A stretch of DNA of 64,000 nucleotides from Shiella aurantiaca (lineage in GTDB: Bacteria; Bacteroidota; Bacteroidia; Cytophagales; Cyclobacteriaceae). Position 1 is the first letter of the stretch. Each line of letters opens with the position of its first letter. Location of the stretch: NCBI GenBank assembly GCA_030412945.1, contig JAUHJS010000001.1, positions 248,001-312,000 of the forward strand. Direction: 5' to 3'. Below, piece after piece: positions 1 through 8,748 of this stretch. Below the pieces are notes generated by a model. The model was not told where the DNA came from. It saw only the letters and a list, made by a program, of their open reading frames with translations, and did no database searches. A program made the position numbers and the translations under genes.

Positions 1-958
1 CTCGGAAATAGGTATAATACTCCTCGGGATTGTAAGCGTCTTTACCAAAAAGGATGCGGTCTTGGTATTTAATAAAGAAATTGCGGGCAAACTGTGGTTG
101 GCGACCAAGTTCGGCTATTACCGCCCCAAACTCAATATTCATATTCGGATAGGTATCCAATAAGGTAGCTAAGTGAGCCAAATCATTGGCAAACCAGCCA
201 AAGTGCGCATTAATAAAGGTGGTTTTGGGATGTTTTCGGAAGATATCATGCTGTTCGGCAATAATCTGTTCCCATGGGGCGGGGTCAGTGGCCGAGCGCT
301 TGCGGTTGGGGTGAAGCTTAAGCTCCAGCCAGCGCTCATTGTTGCGGTCTTGCTCTTGCCAGAAAGGAGCCGGATCGGCCGCATGGATAAGCACCGGAAT
401 GCCCAGTTCGCCACAAGTAGCCCAAATGGCATCTAAGCGCGGATCATTAATGGCCACACGCTGGCCTTCTTTGTCGTTTACATTAAGGCCCAGGCTTTTA
501 TAAATCTTAAGCCCCACAGCGCCTGCAGCCACATCTTCGCGTAGCTGCTTCACAGCCTTCTCTTCCCAATCTTTTTCCCCAATTCCCTTAAAAGAAACAT
601 TGGTAAAGAACATCATGCGCCCACTCATATGCTTCTCTGAGAGACTCAGAAACTCCCTTAAATACGCTTGGGTACCAATATCTCCTGCCGCACGGTCAAA
701 GCCACGGCCACTGAGGTTAATCATTACGGCCATATTTAGGGCATCCATTTCATTTTTTAGCTCTTGCAAGCGCTCGGGACTGGTATTCCACTGATGATTG
801 TGCACATCAATAAATGGATATTTGGCCTTGATTACCGGATGCTCAGGCACCACCAAGGTACTGGGCGGATTGTAGTCTTCAAATGAAATATTGTCCTCCG
901 TTTGAGCAAAAGAAAACAAGGTAAGACCTGTGAAAAGTAGGGTAAAAAACAGTCGCAT
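1..958 (-). CDS. Secreted amidohydrolase (amidohydrolase_2 family), partial at left edge
   Basis: Reading frame opens with ATG at 958 on the minus strand and runs off the left edge; 319 codons are visible. The N-terminus (MRLFFTLLFTGLTLFSFAQ) is a signal peptide, so the enzyme is exported. Metal-binding residues of the TIM-barrel amidohydrolase fold are visible: D51, H53 and H55 in FIDVHNHQ, then LIHAADPAPFW and NAHFG further on, and FGKDAYNP near the edge where the family usually has an F-G-(T/S)-D motif. The substrate cannot be told; the ACMSD/isoprenylcysteine-type metal-dependent hydrolase branch is likely. It is the last visible gene of a minus-strand run that starts with the MORN protein at 3757, 56 bp behind the DUF2490 gene. 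Family certain, function unknown. Confidence 0.85.
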   Translation of the reverse strand, partial: MRLFFTLLFTGLTLFSFAQTEDNISFEDYNPPSTLVVPEHPVIKAKYPFIDVHNHQWNTSPERLQELKNEMDALNMAVMINLSGRGFDRAAGDIGTQAYLREFLSLSEKHMSGRMMFFTNVSFKGIGEKDWEEKAVKQLREDVAAGAVGLKIYKSLGLNVNDKEGQRVAINDPRLDAIWATCGELGIPVLIHAADPAPFWQEQDRNNERWLELKLHPNRKRSATDPAPWEQIIAEQHDIFRKHPKTTFINAHFGWFANDLAHLATLLDTYPNMNIEFGAVIAELGRQPQFARNFFIKYQDRILFGKDAYNPEEYYTYFR

Positions 959-1014
959 AATTATGGGTTTATAGCAAAGGCATACAACGGATATTGTTCT
1001 ATATAGGTTAATAG

Positions 1015-1821
1015 TCAATCCACCAATTTAACCCCTTTATTCTTTTGTAGTTTCTTGTTATAAAAGTCGAGGTTGTGGTACACGCTAAAGCGCAGCATGT
1101 GTCTGTTTTCATATACAAATGGCGACTCTTTATGACGATACGTCCACTGGTAGCCGCTTTGAAACTGTATATTTTCATTCAAAATATACCCTAGCCCCAC
1201 AAATACACGGTTATCTTCTAGGTGGTCGTAAATCACACTTTTTCCCGCCTGAATGAATATCTCCTCATACATGGAAAGGAAAATGGCGTTCTTCTCCAGT
1301 TTGGTCATATTAAGCGGGTAGTAGGCCAATAATTTATAACGAAAACGATGGGTAAGAACAAACTCACTTCCTTCAAGATAATCGCGCCTCCAGCGCTGTT
1401 CCGTACGGATTTGGTGGTAAATTTTAAGCCGATCGAAAGGTATGATAAACAAGAATTGTTGCCAAAAACGAAACTGAGGGACTACCTTATCAATATTCGG
1501 GTCTTCCGGATTGGGTGCCCAGTAAAAAGGCGTTACTATACCTCCTGTGATCTCAAAATTCTTATTTACGATATAAGAAGCCCCAAAACGAAGGTAGATT
1601 TGTCCCATCTCCTTTAGAAATTCCTTTCTGCGGATATGATATTCCCCATAATAGAACAGCTTATCGGTAAGGCGGTACTTGGTATAAAAGCCCGTCCACA
1701 TTTCGGCTGAGTTTTTTATCACCTTTTCGCTGGGCTTTTCAGGATACAATGGAGATTCTTGGCCCAATACGGTGATGCTAAGGCTTAGTAAAGTCAGTAA
1801 TAGATGGATAGCGTACTTCAT
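1015..1821 (-). CDS. DUF2490 family outer-membrane-type protein
   Basis: 268 aa with a signal peptide (MKYAIHLLLTLLSLSITVLG). The rest is a run of amphipathic beta strands rich in aromatic residues (for example TGFYTKYRLTDKLFYYGEYH and RFRYKLLAYYPL), the pattern of the DUF2490 family, whose members are predicted small beta-barrels of unknown function in Bacteroidota. The ending YHNLDFYNKKLQKNKG fits a last strand plus short tail. It starts 4 bp after the stop of the upstream MORN-repeat gene, so the two are probably cotranscribed and translated together. A role in envelope structure is an inference only. Confidence 0.75.
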   Translation of the reverse strand: MKYAIHLLLTLLSLSITVLGQESPLYPEKPSEKVIKNSAEMWTGFYTKYRLTDKLFYYGEYHIRRKEFLKEMGQIYLRFGASYIVNKNFEITGGIVTPFYWAPNPEDPNIDKVVPQFRFWQQFLFIIPFDRLKIYHQIRTEQRWRRDYLEGSEFVLTHRFRYKLLAYYPLNMTKLEKNAIFLSMYEEIFIQAGKSVIYDHLEDNRVFVGLGYILNENIQFQSGYQWTYRHKESPFVYENRHMLRFSVYHNLDFYNKKLQKNKGVKLVD

Positions 1822-1825
1822 ATGA

Positions 1826-3757
1826 TCAGTTTAGGCCAATGATTTTAGCAGTGTCTTCCGGTGAGGTTTTGGATTTCAGGCGTCTCTCTAATCGGGTGGT
1901 ATCCTCCTCCAGCAGCTTGAACAGTAGCTCATGCAAAGCATGCACGCGACTAAGTGTGTCTATCACTTTATTTAGGTCTTTTTCTTGCTTGGCTTGATTC
2001 ATTAAGGCCGTAAAAAGCTCTTCAGCCGCCTTCTCATACAGCTTTTTCTTTTTCTTCGTCTCCACATCGTAGGTGTAGGTGTACGGATCGAAGCGGCTCA
2101 CAGTGTAAGCACTTTCCACAGAGTCGCGGGTAGTATAAATTTGCTCCAGCTGTGCCGGTATTCCACTCAGGGTTTCTAAAAAATCGAGCATCTGATAGGC
2201 GATTTCCTGCTTGGTTTGGAAATTATCACTCTCACTATAATCATGTTTTAGCTCATCGAATTGACCTTCCAAAAAGGTTCGTTCATAGGCCCTAATATGA
2301 GAGGCTTCTTGCTTCGAATTATCAATAGCCTGATATAAACTATCGATTTTATGTTTCTCATTTACCAAAGTAGCCTCCAGTGCTTCCAGCTTATCTGATT
2401 TCAGCACCTTATCGAGCTCGGCATTGGCCGATTTCACAAGTTGGGTTACCATTTGTACCTCTTCCCTCACGCGTGTGTTCAACCTCGCCAATGAATACAA
2501 ACTATCGACCCTAAAGCGTACGGCCATTTTCCTTATTTCTCCATTATAATCGTACACCATGCTATCTTCTGCCAGCAAGAATCTGGTATGGCTCAACAGA
2601 TAAATAGCAGGATTAACGTATCGGAATTGCTCAGAAAGAACAAAACTTTCGATGCGCCTGAGTTCTTTCGTATACTTTTTGACCTTTTGCAGGTAGTGGT
2701 AACTCCAGGCCAAGGAATCGGTTCGTTGACTATTGACCTCAAAAAAACGCTGGTTATTGATTCCGTTTTGTGCTTTTTCTAATGAATCGAGCAAAACGCT
2801 TAGCTGCGCTATTTCTTCCTGATGCTGCTCTATGGCGTACTCGAAACGAGCGGTACGCAAAATCCCTCCGGGATTTATAAATCCGGTATCGAGGTTTATT
2901 GCCTGATTGAGCATCTGTTGCACACGCTCATTGTTGTAGGCTTGCCCCATTACTTTAGGGTCGCTCCCCTTTTGTCCTTCGGTATACAAGGCACCGAAAT
3001 GGATTTCAGAAACTACATAGGCTTTCGGATTTTTTTCTAAACTATCCAGTTTTTGAAGGGTATCCTCAAAGCGCAAGGCCTGTAGGGTATCCCCTTTTTG
3101 CAGCACGCTTAAGTGGGTCAGGAAACCATTTTGGTAATGGCGTATTTCCTTGTAAGGAAGACTGTCTTTCACGTAATCAAACTGCCAAGCACCATGCATA
3201 AAGCCTTTTTTATCAAACTCACCTTTCAGAGAAAAGGGGTTTTGCTTGTTCAAGTCGCTAATCCGAATATTCCGTGCAGGAATCCCTTTTGCAAACTGAA
3301 TCTCCATATCCTCCTCCACACGCACGAGCTTGCCTTGATCAAACAGCTGCTTTTGGAAATTCCAGGTTCCATCCGGAAGGTTTTCTTGATAGGTAGCTTG
3401 CAGACTTTTTACCTCGCTTTCGAGTCGGGTAGATACCTCAAACCCATTAATATCACGAATCGCTAAGCGGTGGTAGTAATCTTTATAATTCCAAATTCCT
3501 TGCTTTTGATTTTTGGTGTAGGCACCCTCCCATACTTGCTTTCTGTACAGATAAGGCTCAATCTTATTCGATTTCTCAATTTCAAGGCGGTACTGCCCAT
3601 CGAGCACACGCTGGCCACGCGTATCGTAATAATTGAATTTGATATTACCCGTATCGCCTTCGTTGAGCACGATTTTACCTGTATATTCCTTTACTTTTTG
3701 GGCCTGTACCAATGGGGAAAGACACAGCAATACCCATAAAATGGTGAGCAAACGCAT
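1826..3757 (-). CDS. Exported MORN-variant repeat protein with long coiled-coil region
   Basis: 643 aa with a signal peptide (MRLLTILWVLLCLSPLVQAQ). Residues about 35-230 contain several YwqK-type MORN variant repeats, seen as G-x-Y/W patterns such as EGAYTKNQKQGIWNY, LPDGTWNFQ and KGFMHGAWQFDY. Residues about 300-620 are charged, heptad-like and helical, with long Lys/Glu stretches, so a coiled-coil stalk is likely. No catalytic motif was seen. It is the first gene of the run that continues into the DUF2490 and amidohydrolase genes. A TAnnTTTG box lies about 52-59 bp upstream. Probably a periplasmic or surface structural protein; function unknown. Confidence 0.7.
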   Translation of the reverse strand: MRLLTILWVLLCLSPLVQAQKVKEYTGKIVLNEGDTGNIKFNYYDTRGQRVLDGQYRLEIEKSNKIEPYLYRKQVWEGAYTKNQKQGIWNYKDYYHRLAIRDINGFEVSTRLESEVKSLQATYQENLPDGTWNFQKQLFDQGKLVRVEEDMEIQFAKGIPARNIRISDLNKQNPFSLKGEFDKKGFMHGAWQFDYVKDSLPYKEIRHYQNGFLTHLSVLQKGDTLQALRFEDTLQKLDSLEKNPKAYVVSEIHFGALYTEGQKGSDPKVMGQAYNNERVQQMLNQAINLDTGFINPGGILRTARFEYAIEQHQEEIAQLSVLLDSLEKAQNGINNQRFFEVNSQRTDSLAWSYHYLQKVKKYTKELRRIESFVLSEQFRYVNPAIYLLSHTRFLLAEDSMVYDYNGEIRKMAVRFRVDSLYSLARLNTRVREEVQMVTQLVKSANAELDKVLKSDKLEALEATLVNEKHKIDSLYQAIDNSKQEASHIRAYERTFLEGQFDELKHDYSESDNFQTKQEIAYQMLDFLETLSGIPAQLEQIYTTRDSVESAYTVSRFDPYTYTYDVETKKKKKLYEKAAEELFTALMNQAKQEKDLNKVIDTLSRVHALHELLFKLLEEDTTRLERRLKSKTSPEDTAKIIGLN

Positions 3758-3808
3758 ACGCGGAGGTTTTGGTTAAAAAATCAGAGGACAGGGAGCTTAC
3801 CCCATAGT

Positions 3809-3816
3809 CAAAAGTA
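3809..3816 (-). promoter_or_regulatory. Bacteroidota -7 box (TACTTTTG) for the MORN-repeat gene
   Basis: TACTTTTG on the minus strand matches the Bacteroidota housekeeping -7 consensus TAnnTTTG, and would start transcription about 45 nt ahead of the ATG at 3757. No convincing TTG was seen at the -33 position. Confidence 0.4.
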
Positions 3817-3987
3817 ATAAATAATCCTCTTTTGTCGGAGATTAATAAACCGACAAGGTAATAAACCCCAGCGCAGTAGAGAAGGTTGGCATTTTTGCGT
3901 CAGCGGTACGATATCGCTGCAAAGCCTACAGGAGTTTGTATAAAGGGTGTGATAATGAATCAAAACTCCCTCTCTTTGAAGCATCAT

Positions 3988-4020
3988 AAAAAAAAGCCCT
4001 AACCTTTGCAGATTAGGGCT
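3988..4020 (-). terminator. Intrinsic terminator of tRNA-Thr
   Basis: On the minus strand AGCCCTAA pairs with TTAGGGCT across a 10-nt loop and is followed by a run of eight T. It lies just 3' of tRNA-Thr. Confidence 0.85.
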
Positions 4021-4026
4021 TTGAAG

Positions 4027-4099
<73 letters not shown>

Positions 4100-4139
4100 T
4101 TTATCTTTCTTCCGTCTTTCGACTTCCGTAAAGCGAGTG

Positions 4140-4170
4140 CAAATATAGACCTTAGGGTTTTTAATGCAAA
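4140..4170 (-). promoter_or_regulatory. Promoter of tRNA-Thr
   Basis: On the minus strand TTTG (4170-4167), a 19-bp spacer and TATATTTG (4147-4140) match the Bacteroidota TTTG/TAnnTTTG promoter exactly. The tRNA begins about 40 bp downstream. Confidence 0.8.
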
Positions 4171-4202
4171 TACTCTATGCGTATTTTTTTTTGAAAAAAT
4201 CT

Positions 4203-6038
4203 TTACTCAATGGAGCGTAACAGCCTAAGTTGCTCTTTTAGAGCACTTAACTCTTCTTTAGCTTTCGCAATTTTTACATCAAATTCTTCCCGCAGTTTAT
4301 CGGCCGTTTTGGAGTTAGCAAAAAACTCAAGATTGTTTCTCCACAAGGCAATATTGTCTTCCACTTCTTTGATTTTCCTACGCACATCGTTTTCCTTGTT
4401 CGACAACTTGCGCTTAGCCATAGGATCATGTCCGGCTATGCCCAGCTCTATGCTCAGGCGTAGGCGTTCTTTATTCACATCATCTAAATCAGGCGCTGCG
4501 GCAATAAAATGCTCTACGGCATCATGAAACTTGCGCTGTATGCTCTTCATGGCATTGCGGGGCACAAAACCTATCTTGGTAAACTCATCTACCAGCTGGG
4601 TAAGCGCATCGGTATTACCACTTTTCTCAGCCGCCAGGGCCTCAATTTTTGCACACACCGCCTCTTTGTTCTTCAAATTCACCTCAAAACCTTTTTGCTC
4701 TTCTGAGTTTCGGTTGCGCAAATTGGTAAAGAACAAATCACAAGCTTGCTTGAATTCATTATACACCGAATCGCGGAATTTCTCTGGCACAGGGCCTATG
4801 GCTTTCCAATCCTGCTGCAATTGCTTAAGCGCGTTGGATGCTTTGTCCCACTCTTTGCTTTCGGCCCATTCTTGTGCTTTGGCTACCAAGGCTTGCTTGC
4901 GTGTCAGATTTTCTTGACGTAAGCCTTCCAGGTTCTTAAAGAACTCATTTTTATTGTGAAAGAAGCTCTTGAAGCCTCCCCAGAATTTCTTATTCACTTC
5001 TTTAGAATGCTCGCGTGGCAATCCGCCAATGGCTTCCCACTGCTTTTGGATTTCCATCAATTCCTTAGTTTTGGCATTCCACTCATTGATACGGTCAGAA
5101 GTGAAGGAGGCAAAAGCAGCCACTTTATCTCCCAAAGCCGATTTCAGGGTCATGTTCTTATCTAGCTCGCCTTTAATCTCATCCAGATACACCTTTCTGC
5201 GGGCATAAATAGCATCAGAAGCAGCCTTAAAGCGTTGCCATAAGGCTTCTTGCTCTTCCTTAGGCACAGGCCCTAGGTGGCGGTATTCTTCATGCAATTC
5301 GTTCAATTGCTTGATGGCTTCTTTCACTTGCGTTTCCTTGGCTAATGACTCCGCACGCTGGCAAAGCTCCAATTTGGCCTCTAGGTTTTTCTTACGGTCA
5401 AGTTCTTTTAGCTCAAAGTAAATGCTGCGGTTATCGTAGAACCGATCGAGCAAGGCATTGTAATTGGCCCATAGGGTTTTGGCTTGGCTGGCAGGCACCT
5501 GACCAATTTCTTTCCACTCGGTTTGTAAAGTTTTGAGGGCGTTGATACTGGTCGTGCTTTCTTCTCCATCCACCAGGTGGCGCAATTTCTCCAGAATTTC
5601 CTCTTTTCGAGCGAGGTTTTTGTCTTTCTGCTTCTCCAGCTCCGCAAAATGCTTGGCTTTCTTATCTTTTAACAAGCGATAGGCCGCATCATAGCGCTCT
5701 ATCCACTCATCGTATTTAAAGTCAAAATCGGCTTCATCACCCCCATCAGCCAGAAACTTCTCCAGTCCGGCTTGTCTGTCGGCCTCTTTCATTTCGTCTA
5801 CCAAAGGACGGGTATCGCGCAGTAAAGCATCTACTTTTTTGAAATCGCTTTCATGCAGCACACTTTCTATCAGCTTCACGAAGTCCTGACGCGTGAAGTG
5901 CGAGTAATCCGCTTCTTCCTCATGTTCTTGTTCTTCCTGATGCTCCGGTGTTTCCAGCTCGTGCGCATCCTGCGGATTTGCCTGCGGCTGCTGTTCCAAT
6001 TTTTCCGATGTTTCCTTCTCGATACTCATACTTGACAA
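4203..6038 (-). CDS. DUF349 repeat protein
   Basis: 611 aa, cytoplasmic, highly charged. After an acidic, low-complexity N-terminus (about residues 1-50, Glu/Gln-rich) there are at least five copies of the DUF349 signature W/Y/F-x-x-I/L-G-x-V/L-P: WKEIGQVP, YRHLGPVP, WEAIGGLP, WKAIGPVP and FTKIGFVP, spaced about 70-75 residues apart. Each repeat is predicted to be a helical bundle. The C-terminus (about 545-605) is a coiled coil. DUF349 proteins are widespread in Bacteroidota and Actinobacteria; their biochemical role is not established. Single-gene unit next to tRNA-Thr. ATG at 6038 is preceded by an AT-rich leader. Confidence 0.9.
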   Translation of the reverse strand: MSSMSIEKETSEKLEQQPQANPQDAHELETPEHQEEQEHEEEADYSHFTRQDFVKLIESVLHESDFKKVDALLRDTRPLVDEMKEADRQAGLEKFLADGGDEADFDFKYDEWIERYDAAYRLLKDKKAKHFAELEKQKDKNLARKEEILEKLRHLVDGEESTTSINALKTLQTEWKEIGQVPASQAKTLWANYNALLDRFYDNRSIYFELKELDRKKNLEAKLELCQRAESLAKETQVKEAIKQLNELHEEYRHLGPVPKEEQEALWQRFKAASDAIYARRKVYLDEIKGELDKNMTLKSALGDKVAAFASFTSDRINEWNAKTKELMEIQKQWEAIGGLPREHSKEVNKKFWGGFKSFFHNKNEFFKNLEGLRQENLTRKQALVAKAQEWAESKEWDKASNALKQLQQDWKAIGPVPEKFRDSVYNEFKQACDLFFTNLRNRNSEEQKGFEVNLKNKEAVCAKIEALAAEKSGNTDALTQLVDEFTKIGFVPRNAMKSIQRKFHDAVEHFIAAAPDLDDVNKERLRLSIELGIAGHDPMAKRKLSNKENDVRRKIKEVEDNIALWRNNLEFFANSKTADKLREEFDVKIAKAKEELSALKEQLRLLRSIE

Positions 6039-6118
6039 AATAATGCCCGTTAAAAACTAATTACAATAAACAAAAATAACAATACTATATAAAAACCCAT
6101 GATTTTGAGGGAAATTAA

Positions 6119-6694
6119 TCAATTGAGCCGGGGGTCGGCCGGATAATTGGAGAACATTTTGAAGCGTCCGCCCATATCCTGAAGGGCTACTTTCCACAAC
6201 TCCTCAGGAGATGAATCAAATACCAAATTGGACCGCACTCGATTATGCACTATCCAGCCATTAGCCTCAATCTCACGCTGTAATTGCCCTTCACTCCAAC
6301 CGGAATAACCGATAAAAAAACGGATATCGGATGCTGGCACTAATTGATTGGAAACCAAGGTTTTTAAATGCTCAAAATCCCCTCCCCAATACAAATTCTC
6401 CTGTATGCAAATACTTCCTTCCAAATCGGGAATCTTATGAATAAAGTGAAGTGTATTCTGCTCCACTGGCCCACCGATAAATACCTGATTTTCAGCCTCT
6501 TCAAAATCAGCCATCATGTCGGAGAGTAAAAGGTTAGACTGCTTATTGAGCACAAAGCCCAAGCTTCCTTCGGCATTGTGCTCGCACAGTAAAACCACCG
6601 AGCGTTCAAAATTGCTATCCGGCAAAAAAGGGTCTGATATGAGTAATACCCCCTTTTCTGGTGCTGGAATATCAGTGTGGTCGAAGAAATCCAT
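6119..6694 (-). CDS. YqgE/AlgH family protein (DUF179)
   Basis: 191 aa when started at the ATG at 6694 (MDFFDHTDIPAPEKG). A longer in-frame extension to 6814 exists but would overlap the start of the divergent pdxH gene and precedes the conserved N-terminus, so the shorter start was chosen. Family hallmarks are visible: GVLLISDPFLPDSNFERSVV at the start, GSLGFVLNK, VFIGGPVEQ, and FFIGYSGWSEGQLQREI. AlgH-family proteins are small cytoplasmic proteins of unsettled function, named from an effect on alginate regulation in Pseudomonas. Divergent from pdxH with a 98-bp gap between starts. Confidence 0.9.
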   Translation of the reverse strand: MDFFDHTDIPAPEKGVLLISDPFLPDSNFERSVVLLCEHNAEGSLGFVLNKQSNLLLSDMMADFEEAENQVFIGGPVEQNTLHFIHKIPDLEGSICIQENLYWGGDFEHLKTLVSNQLVPASDIRFFIGYSGWSEGQLQREIEANGWIVHNRVRSNLVFDSSPEELWKVALQDMGGRFKMFSNYPADPRLN

Positions 6695-6792
6695 TCCGTA
6701 ATCTTTTGGGTTGATGTGGGTAAGATAGTACAAATATCTTGTTTGCAAGCATAAGTAATTCATAAATTGCCAAAGCAAAAAAGCCCAGCCGT

Positions 6793-7434
6793 ATGCCCAT
6801 AGATATAGCCTCACTCCGCAGCGATTATACCAAAAAATCCCTTGACCGTAGCCATGTAGCCGATGACCCCATCGTACAATTTACCCTTTGGTTTGAAGAA
6901 GCCATTGCTTCTGAAGTAATGGAACCCAATGCCATGAGCCTTGCCACGGTAAAGCCCAGTGGACAACCCTCCTGCCGCATAGTGCTTTTGAAAGGGATTG
7001 AAGACCAGGGATTTGTATTCTATACTAATTATTCCAGCCACAAGGGAGCAGAAATAAACCATTCACCTTTGGCCGCCCTTACCTTTTTCTGGCCGGAACT
7101 GGAGCGCCAAGTGCGTATTGAAGGTCGCATGGAGCGCGTGCCGGAAGCGGTATCGGATGCCTATTTTGCCTCAAGGCCCTACGAAAGCCAATTGGGTGCC
7201 TGGGTATCGCCCCAAAGTCAGGTGATTGCCGATAGGGATTTCTTGGAAAATCGGTTGCAAGAGCTCAAAAAGGAGTTTGAAGACAAACCGTTGACGCGTC
7301 CGCCACACTGGGGCGGTTTTTTACTACGCCCCAGCCAGATTGAGTTTTGGCAAGGCCGCGCCAGCCGTCTTCACGATCGCCTTTTATACCAAAAAGAGAA
7401 CCAGAAATGGACGATTAGCCGCCTAGCACCCTAA
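6793..7434 (+). CDS. pdxH: Pyridoxamine 5'-phosphate oxidase
   Basis: 213 aa, the usual length. It oxidises pyridoxine or pyridoxamine 5'-phosphate to pyridoxal 5'-phosphate with FMN and oxygen, the last step of PLP supply and salvage. Visible hallmarks: the N-terminal MPIDIASLRSDYTKKSLDR, CRIVLLKGIEDQGFVFYTNY with the FMN-binding residues, PYESQLGAWVSPQS, and the C-terminal signature FWQGRASRLHDR that contacts the substrate phosphate and FMN. The ATG at 6793 gives the standard N-terminus. It heads a plus-strand run with yidD (50 bp later) and ACMSD. Confidence 0.96.
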   Translation: MPIDIASLRSDYTKKSLDRSHVADDPIVQFTLWFEEAIASEVMEPNAMSLATVKPSGQPSCRIVLLKGIEDQGFVFYTNYSSHKGAEINHSPLAALTFFWPELERQVRIEGRMERVPEAVSDAYFASRPYESQLGAWVSPQSQVIADRDFLENRLQELKKEFEDKPLTRPPHWGGFLLRPSQIEFWQGRASRLHDRLLYQKENQKWTISRLAP

Positions 7435-7462
7435 TCGCCTACCGAAAGCCAATAAATTTCCT

Positions 7463-7470
7463 TAGGTTTG
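7463..7470 (+). promoter_or_regulatory. Possible -7 box (TAGGTTTG) ahead of yidD
   Basis: TAGGTTTG matches TAnnTTTG and lies 14 bp ahead of the yidD ATG, which would give a near-leaderless message. There is no TTG in the -33 region, so this is tentative. Confidence 0.35.
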
Positions 7471-7484
7471 CTTATCGCAGGTAA

Positions 7485-7733
7485 ATGAAAGAAAAAGTAA
7501 CATGGGGACAAAAACTAGCCATAGTTCCGGTTCGGTTCTATCAGCTGGCTATTAGCCCTATGCTGGGAGCGCATTGCAGGCATACGCCTACTTGCTCACA
7601 ATACACCATTGAGGCCATTAAAGAATGGGGGCCTTGGCGGGGAATATGGCTCGGCACCAAGCGATTGAGTAAATGTCATCCATGGGGAACTTCGGGCTAC
7701 GACCCGGTGCCCAAAAAACAGAACCATCCGTAG
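7485..7733 (+). CDS. yidD: Membrane protein insertion efficiency factor YidD
   Basis: 82 aa. The family pattern is plain: [36 protein letters not shown], quoted here only in part, followed by [19 protein letters not shown] and YDPVP. The conserved Cys residues (HCRHTPTCS and KCHPWG) and an N-terminal amphipathic helix are present. YidD helps the YidC insertase place inner-membrane proteins. It ends 1 bp ahead of the ACMSD start, so translation is probably coupled. It is away from the usual rpmH-rnpA-yidC neighbourhood, which is common in this phylum. Confidence 0.93.
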   Translation: MKEKVTWGQKLAIVPVRFYQLAISPMLGAHCRHTPTCSQYTIEAIKEWGPWRGIWLGTKRLSKCHPWGTSGYDPVPKKQNHP

Positions 7734-7734
7734 T

Positions 7735-8745
7735 ATGCTCAAAATAGATATGCATAGCCACATATTACCGGCTAAGCTTCCCAACTTCAGTAAAAAATTT
7801 GGTTATGGCGATTTCATCAGCCTGCATCACCATAAGCAAGGCTTTGCCAAAATGATGAAGGGCAATCAATTCTTTAGGGAGATTGCCGAAAACTGCTGGG
7901 ATCCGCAAGTGCGCATTGAGGAATACAAAGAATTTCATACACAGGTACAGGTGGTATGTACCATTCCGGTGATGTTCTCCTATTGGGCCAAACCCGAAGA
8001 TTGTCTGGAACTTTCCCGCTTTCTGAACGACCATATTGCTGAGGTGGTAAATCTTCATCCTAAAAACTACATCGGACTAGGCACCGTGCCCATGCAAGAT
8101 GCCGACCTCGCCATAAAAGAGCTAGAGCGGATTAAGTATGAATTGAAATTTCCGGGCATACAGATTGGCTCTAATATCAATGATAAAAACCTGAACGAGG
8201 CCGAGTTCTATCCCATTTTTGAAGCCTGTGAAAAGCTAGGCCTTGCCGTATTGGTGCATCCTTGGAATATGATGGGGCAAAGCCAAATGAACAAATATTG
8301 GCTTCCTTGGCTGGTAGGTATGCCTGCTGAAACCTCGCGCGCCATTTGCTCTATGATTTTTGGGGGTGTTTTTGAAAAACTTCCTAATCTGCGCACCTGC
8401 TTTGCCCATGCGGGAGGTTCTTTCTTTGCCACTATTGGGCGTATTGAACACGGTTTTATGTGCCGTCCCGACTTGGTGGCGATTGACAACAACCACAATC
8501 CGCGTGAATATTTGAATAAGTTCTGGATAGACTGCATCACCCACGATCCGTTGATGCTAGAGTATGTTCTCCGCCTGATGGATTCTAAAAAGGTGTGTCT
8601 TGGCTCCGATTATCCTTTCCCACTGGGTGATTTGGAGATTGGTGCTTTTGTGGAAAAGATGAACCTAGCTCCTCAGGCCCTGGACGATATCATGCACCAA
8701 GCCACCTTGGACTGGCTGCAACTGGAAAAAAAGGATTTCTTGTAA
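7735..8745 (+). CDS. 2-amino-3-carboxymuconate-6-semialdehyde decarboxylase (ACMSD)
   Basis: 336 aa. ACMSD removes CO2 from the ring-opened product of 3-hydroxyanthranilate, diverting tryptophan breakdown (kynurenine pathway) from quinolinate and NAD. The zinc ligands of the amidohydrolase barrel are visible: H7 and H9 in DMHSHILP, VLVHPWN, and CFAHAGG, with the catalytic Asp in CLGSDYPFPLG. The N-terminal DMHSHILPAKLPNFSKKFGY is typical of ACMSD rather than generic amidohydrolase_2 proteins. No other kynurenine gene is nearby. The stop lies 3 bp from the stop of the convergent S8 protease gene, leaving no room for a separate terminator. Confidence 0.88.
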   Translation: MLKIDMHSHILPAKLPNFSKKFGYGDFISLHHHKQGFAKMMKGNQFFREIAENCWDPQVRIEEYKEFHTQVQVVCTIPVMFSYWAKPEDCLELSRFLNDHIAEVVNLHPKNYIGLGTVPMQDADLAIKELERIKYELKFPGIQIGSNINDKNLNEAEFYPIFEACEKLGLAVLVHPWNMMGQSQMNKYWLPWLVGMPAETSRAICSMIFGGVFEKLPNLRTCFAHAGGSFFATIGRIEHGFMCRPDLVAIDNNHNPREYLNKFWIDCITHDPLMLEYVLRLMDSKKVCLGSDYPFPLGDLEIGAFVEKMNLAPQALDDIMHQATLDWLQLEKKDFL

Positions 8746-8748
8746 GAT

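Noticed and set aside
6694..6814. A 40-residue N-terminal extension of the AlgH protein
   Set aside because: It would overlap pdxH and has no family similarity; the ATG at 6694 gives the usual length.
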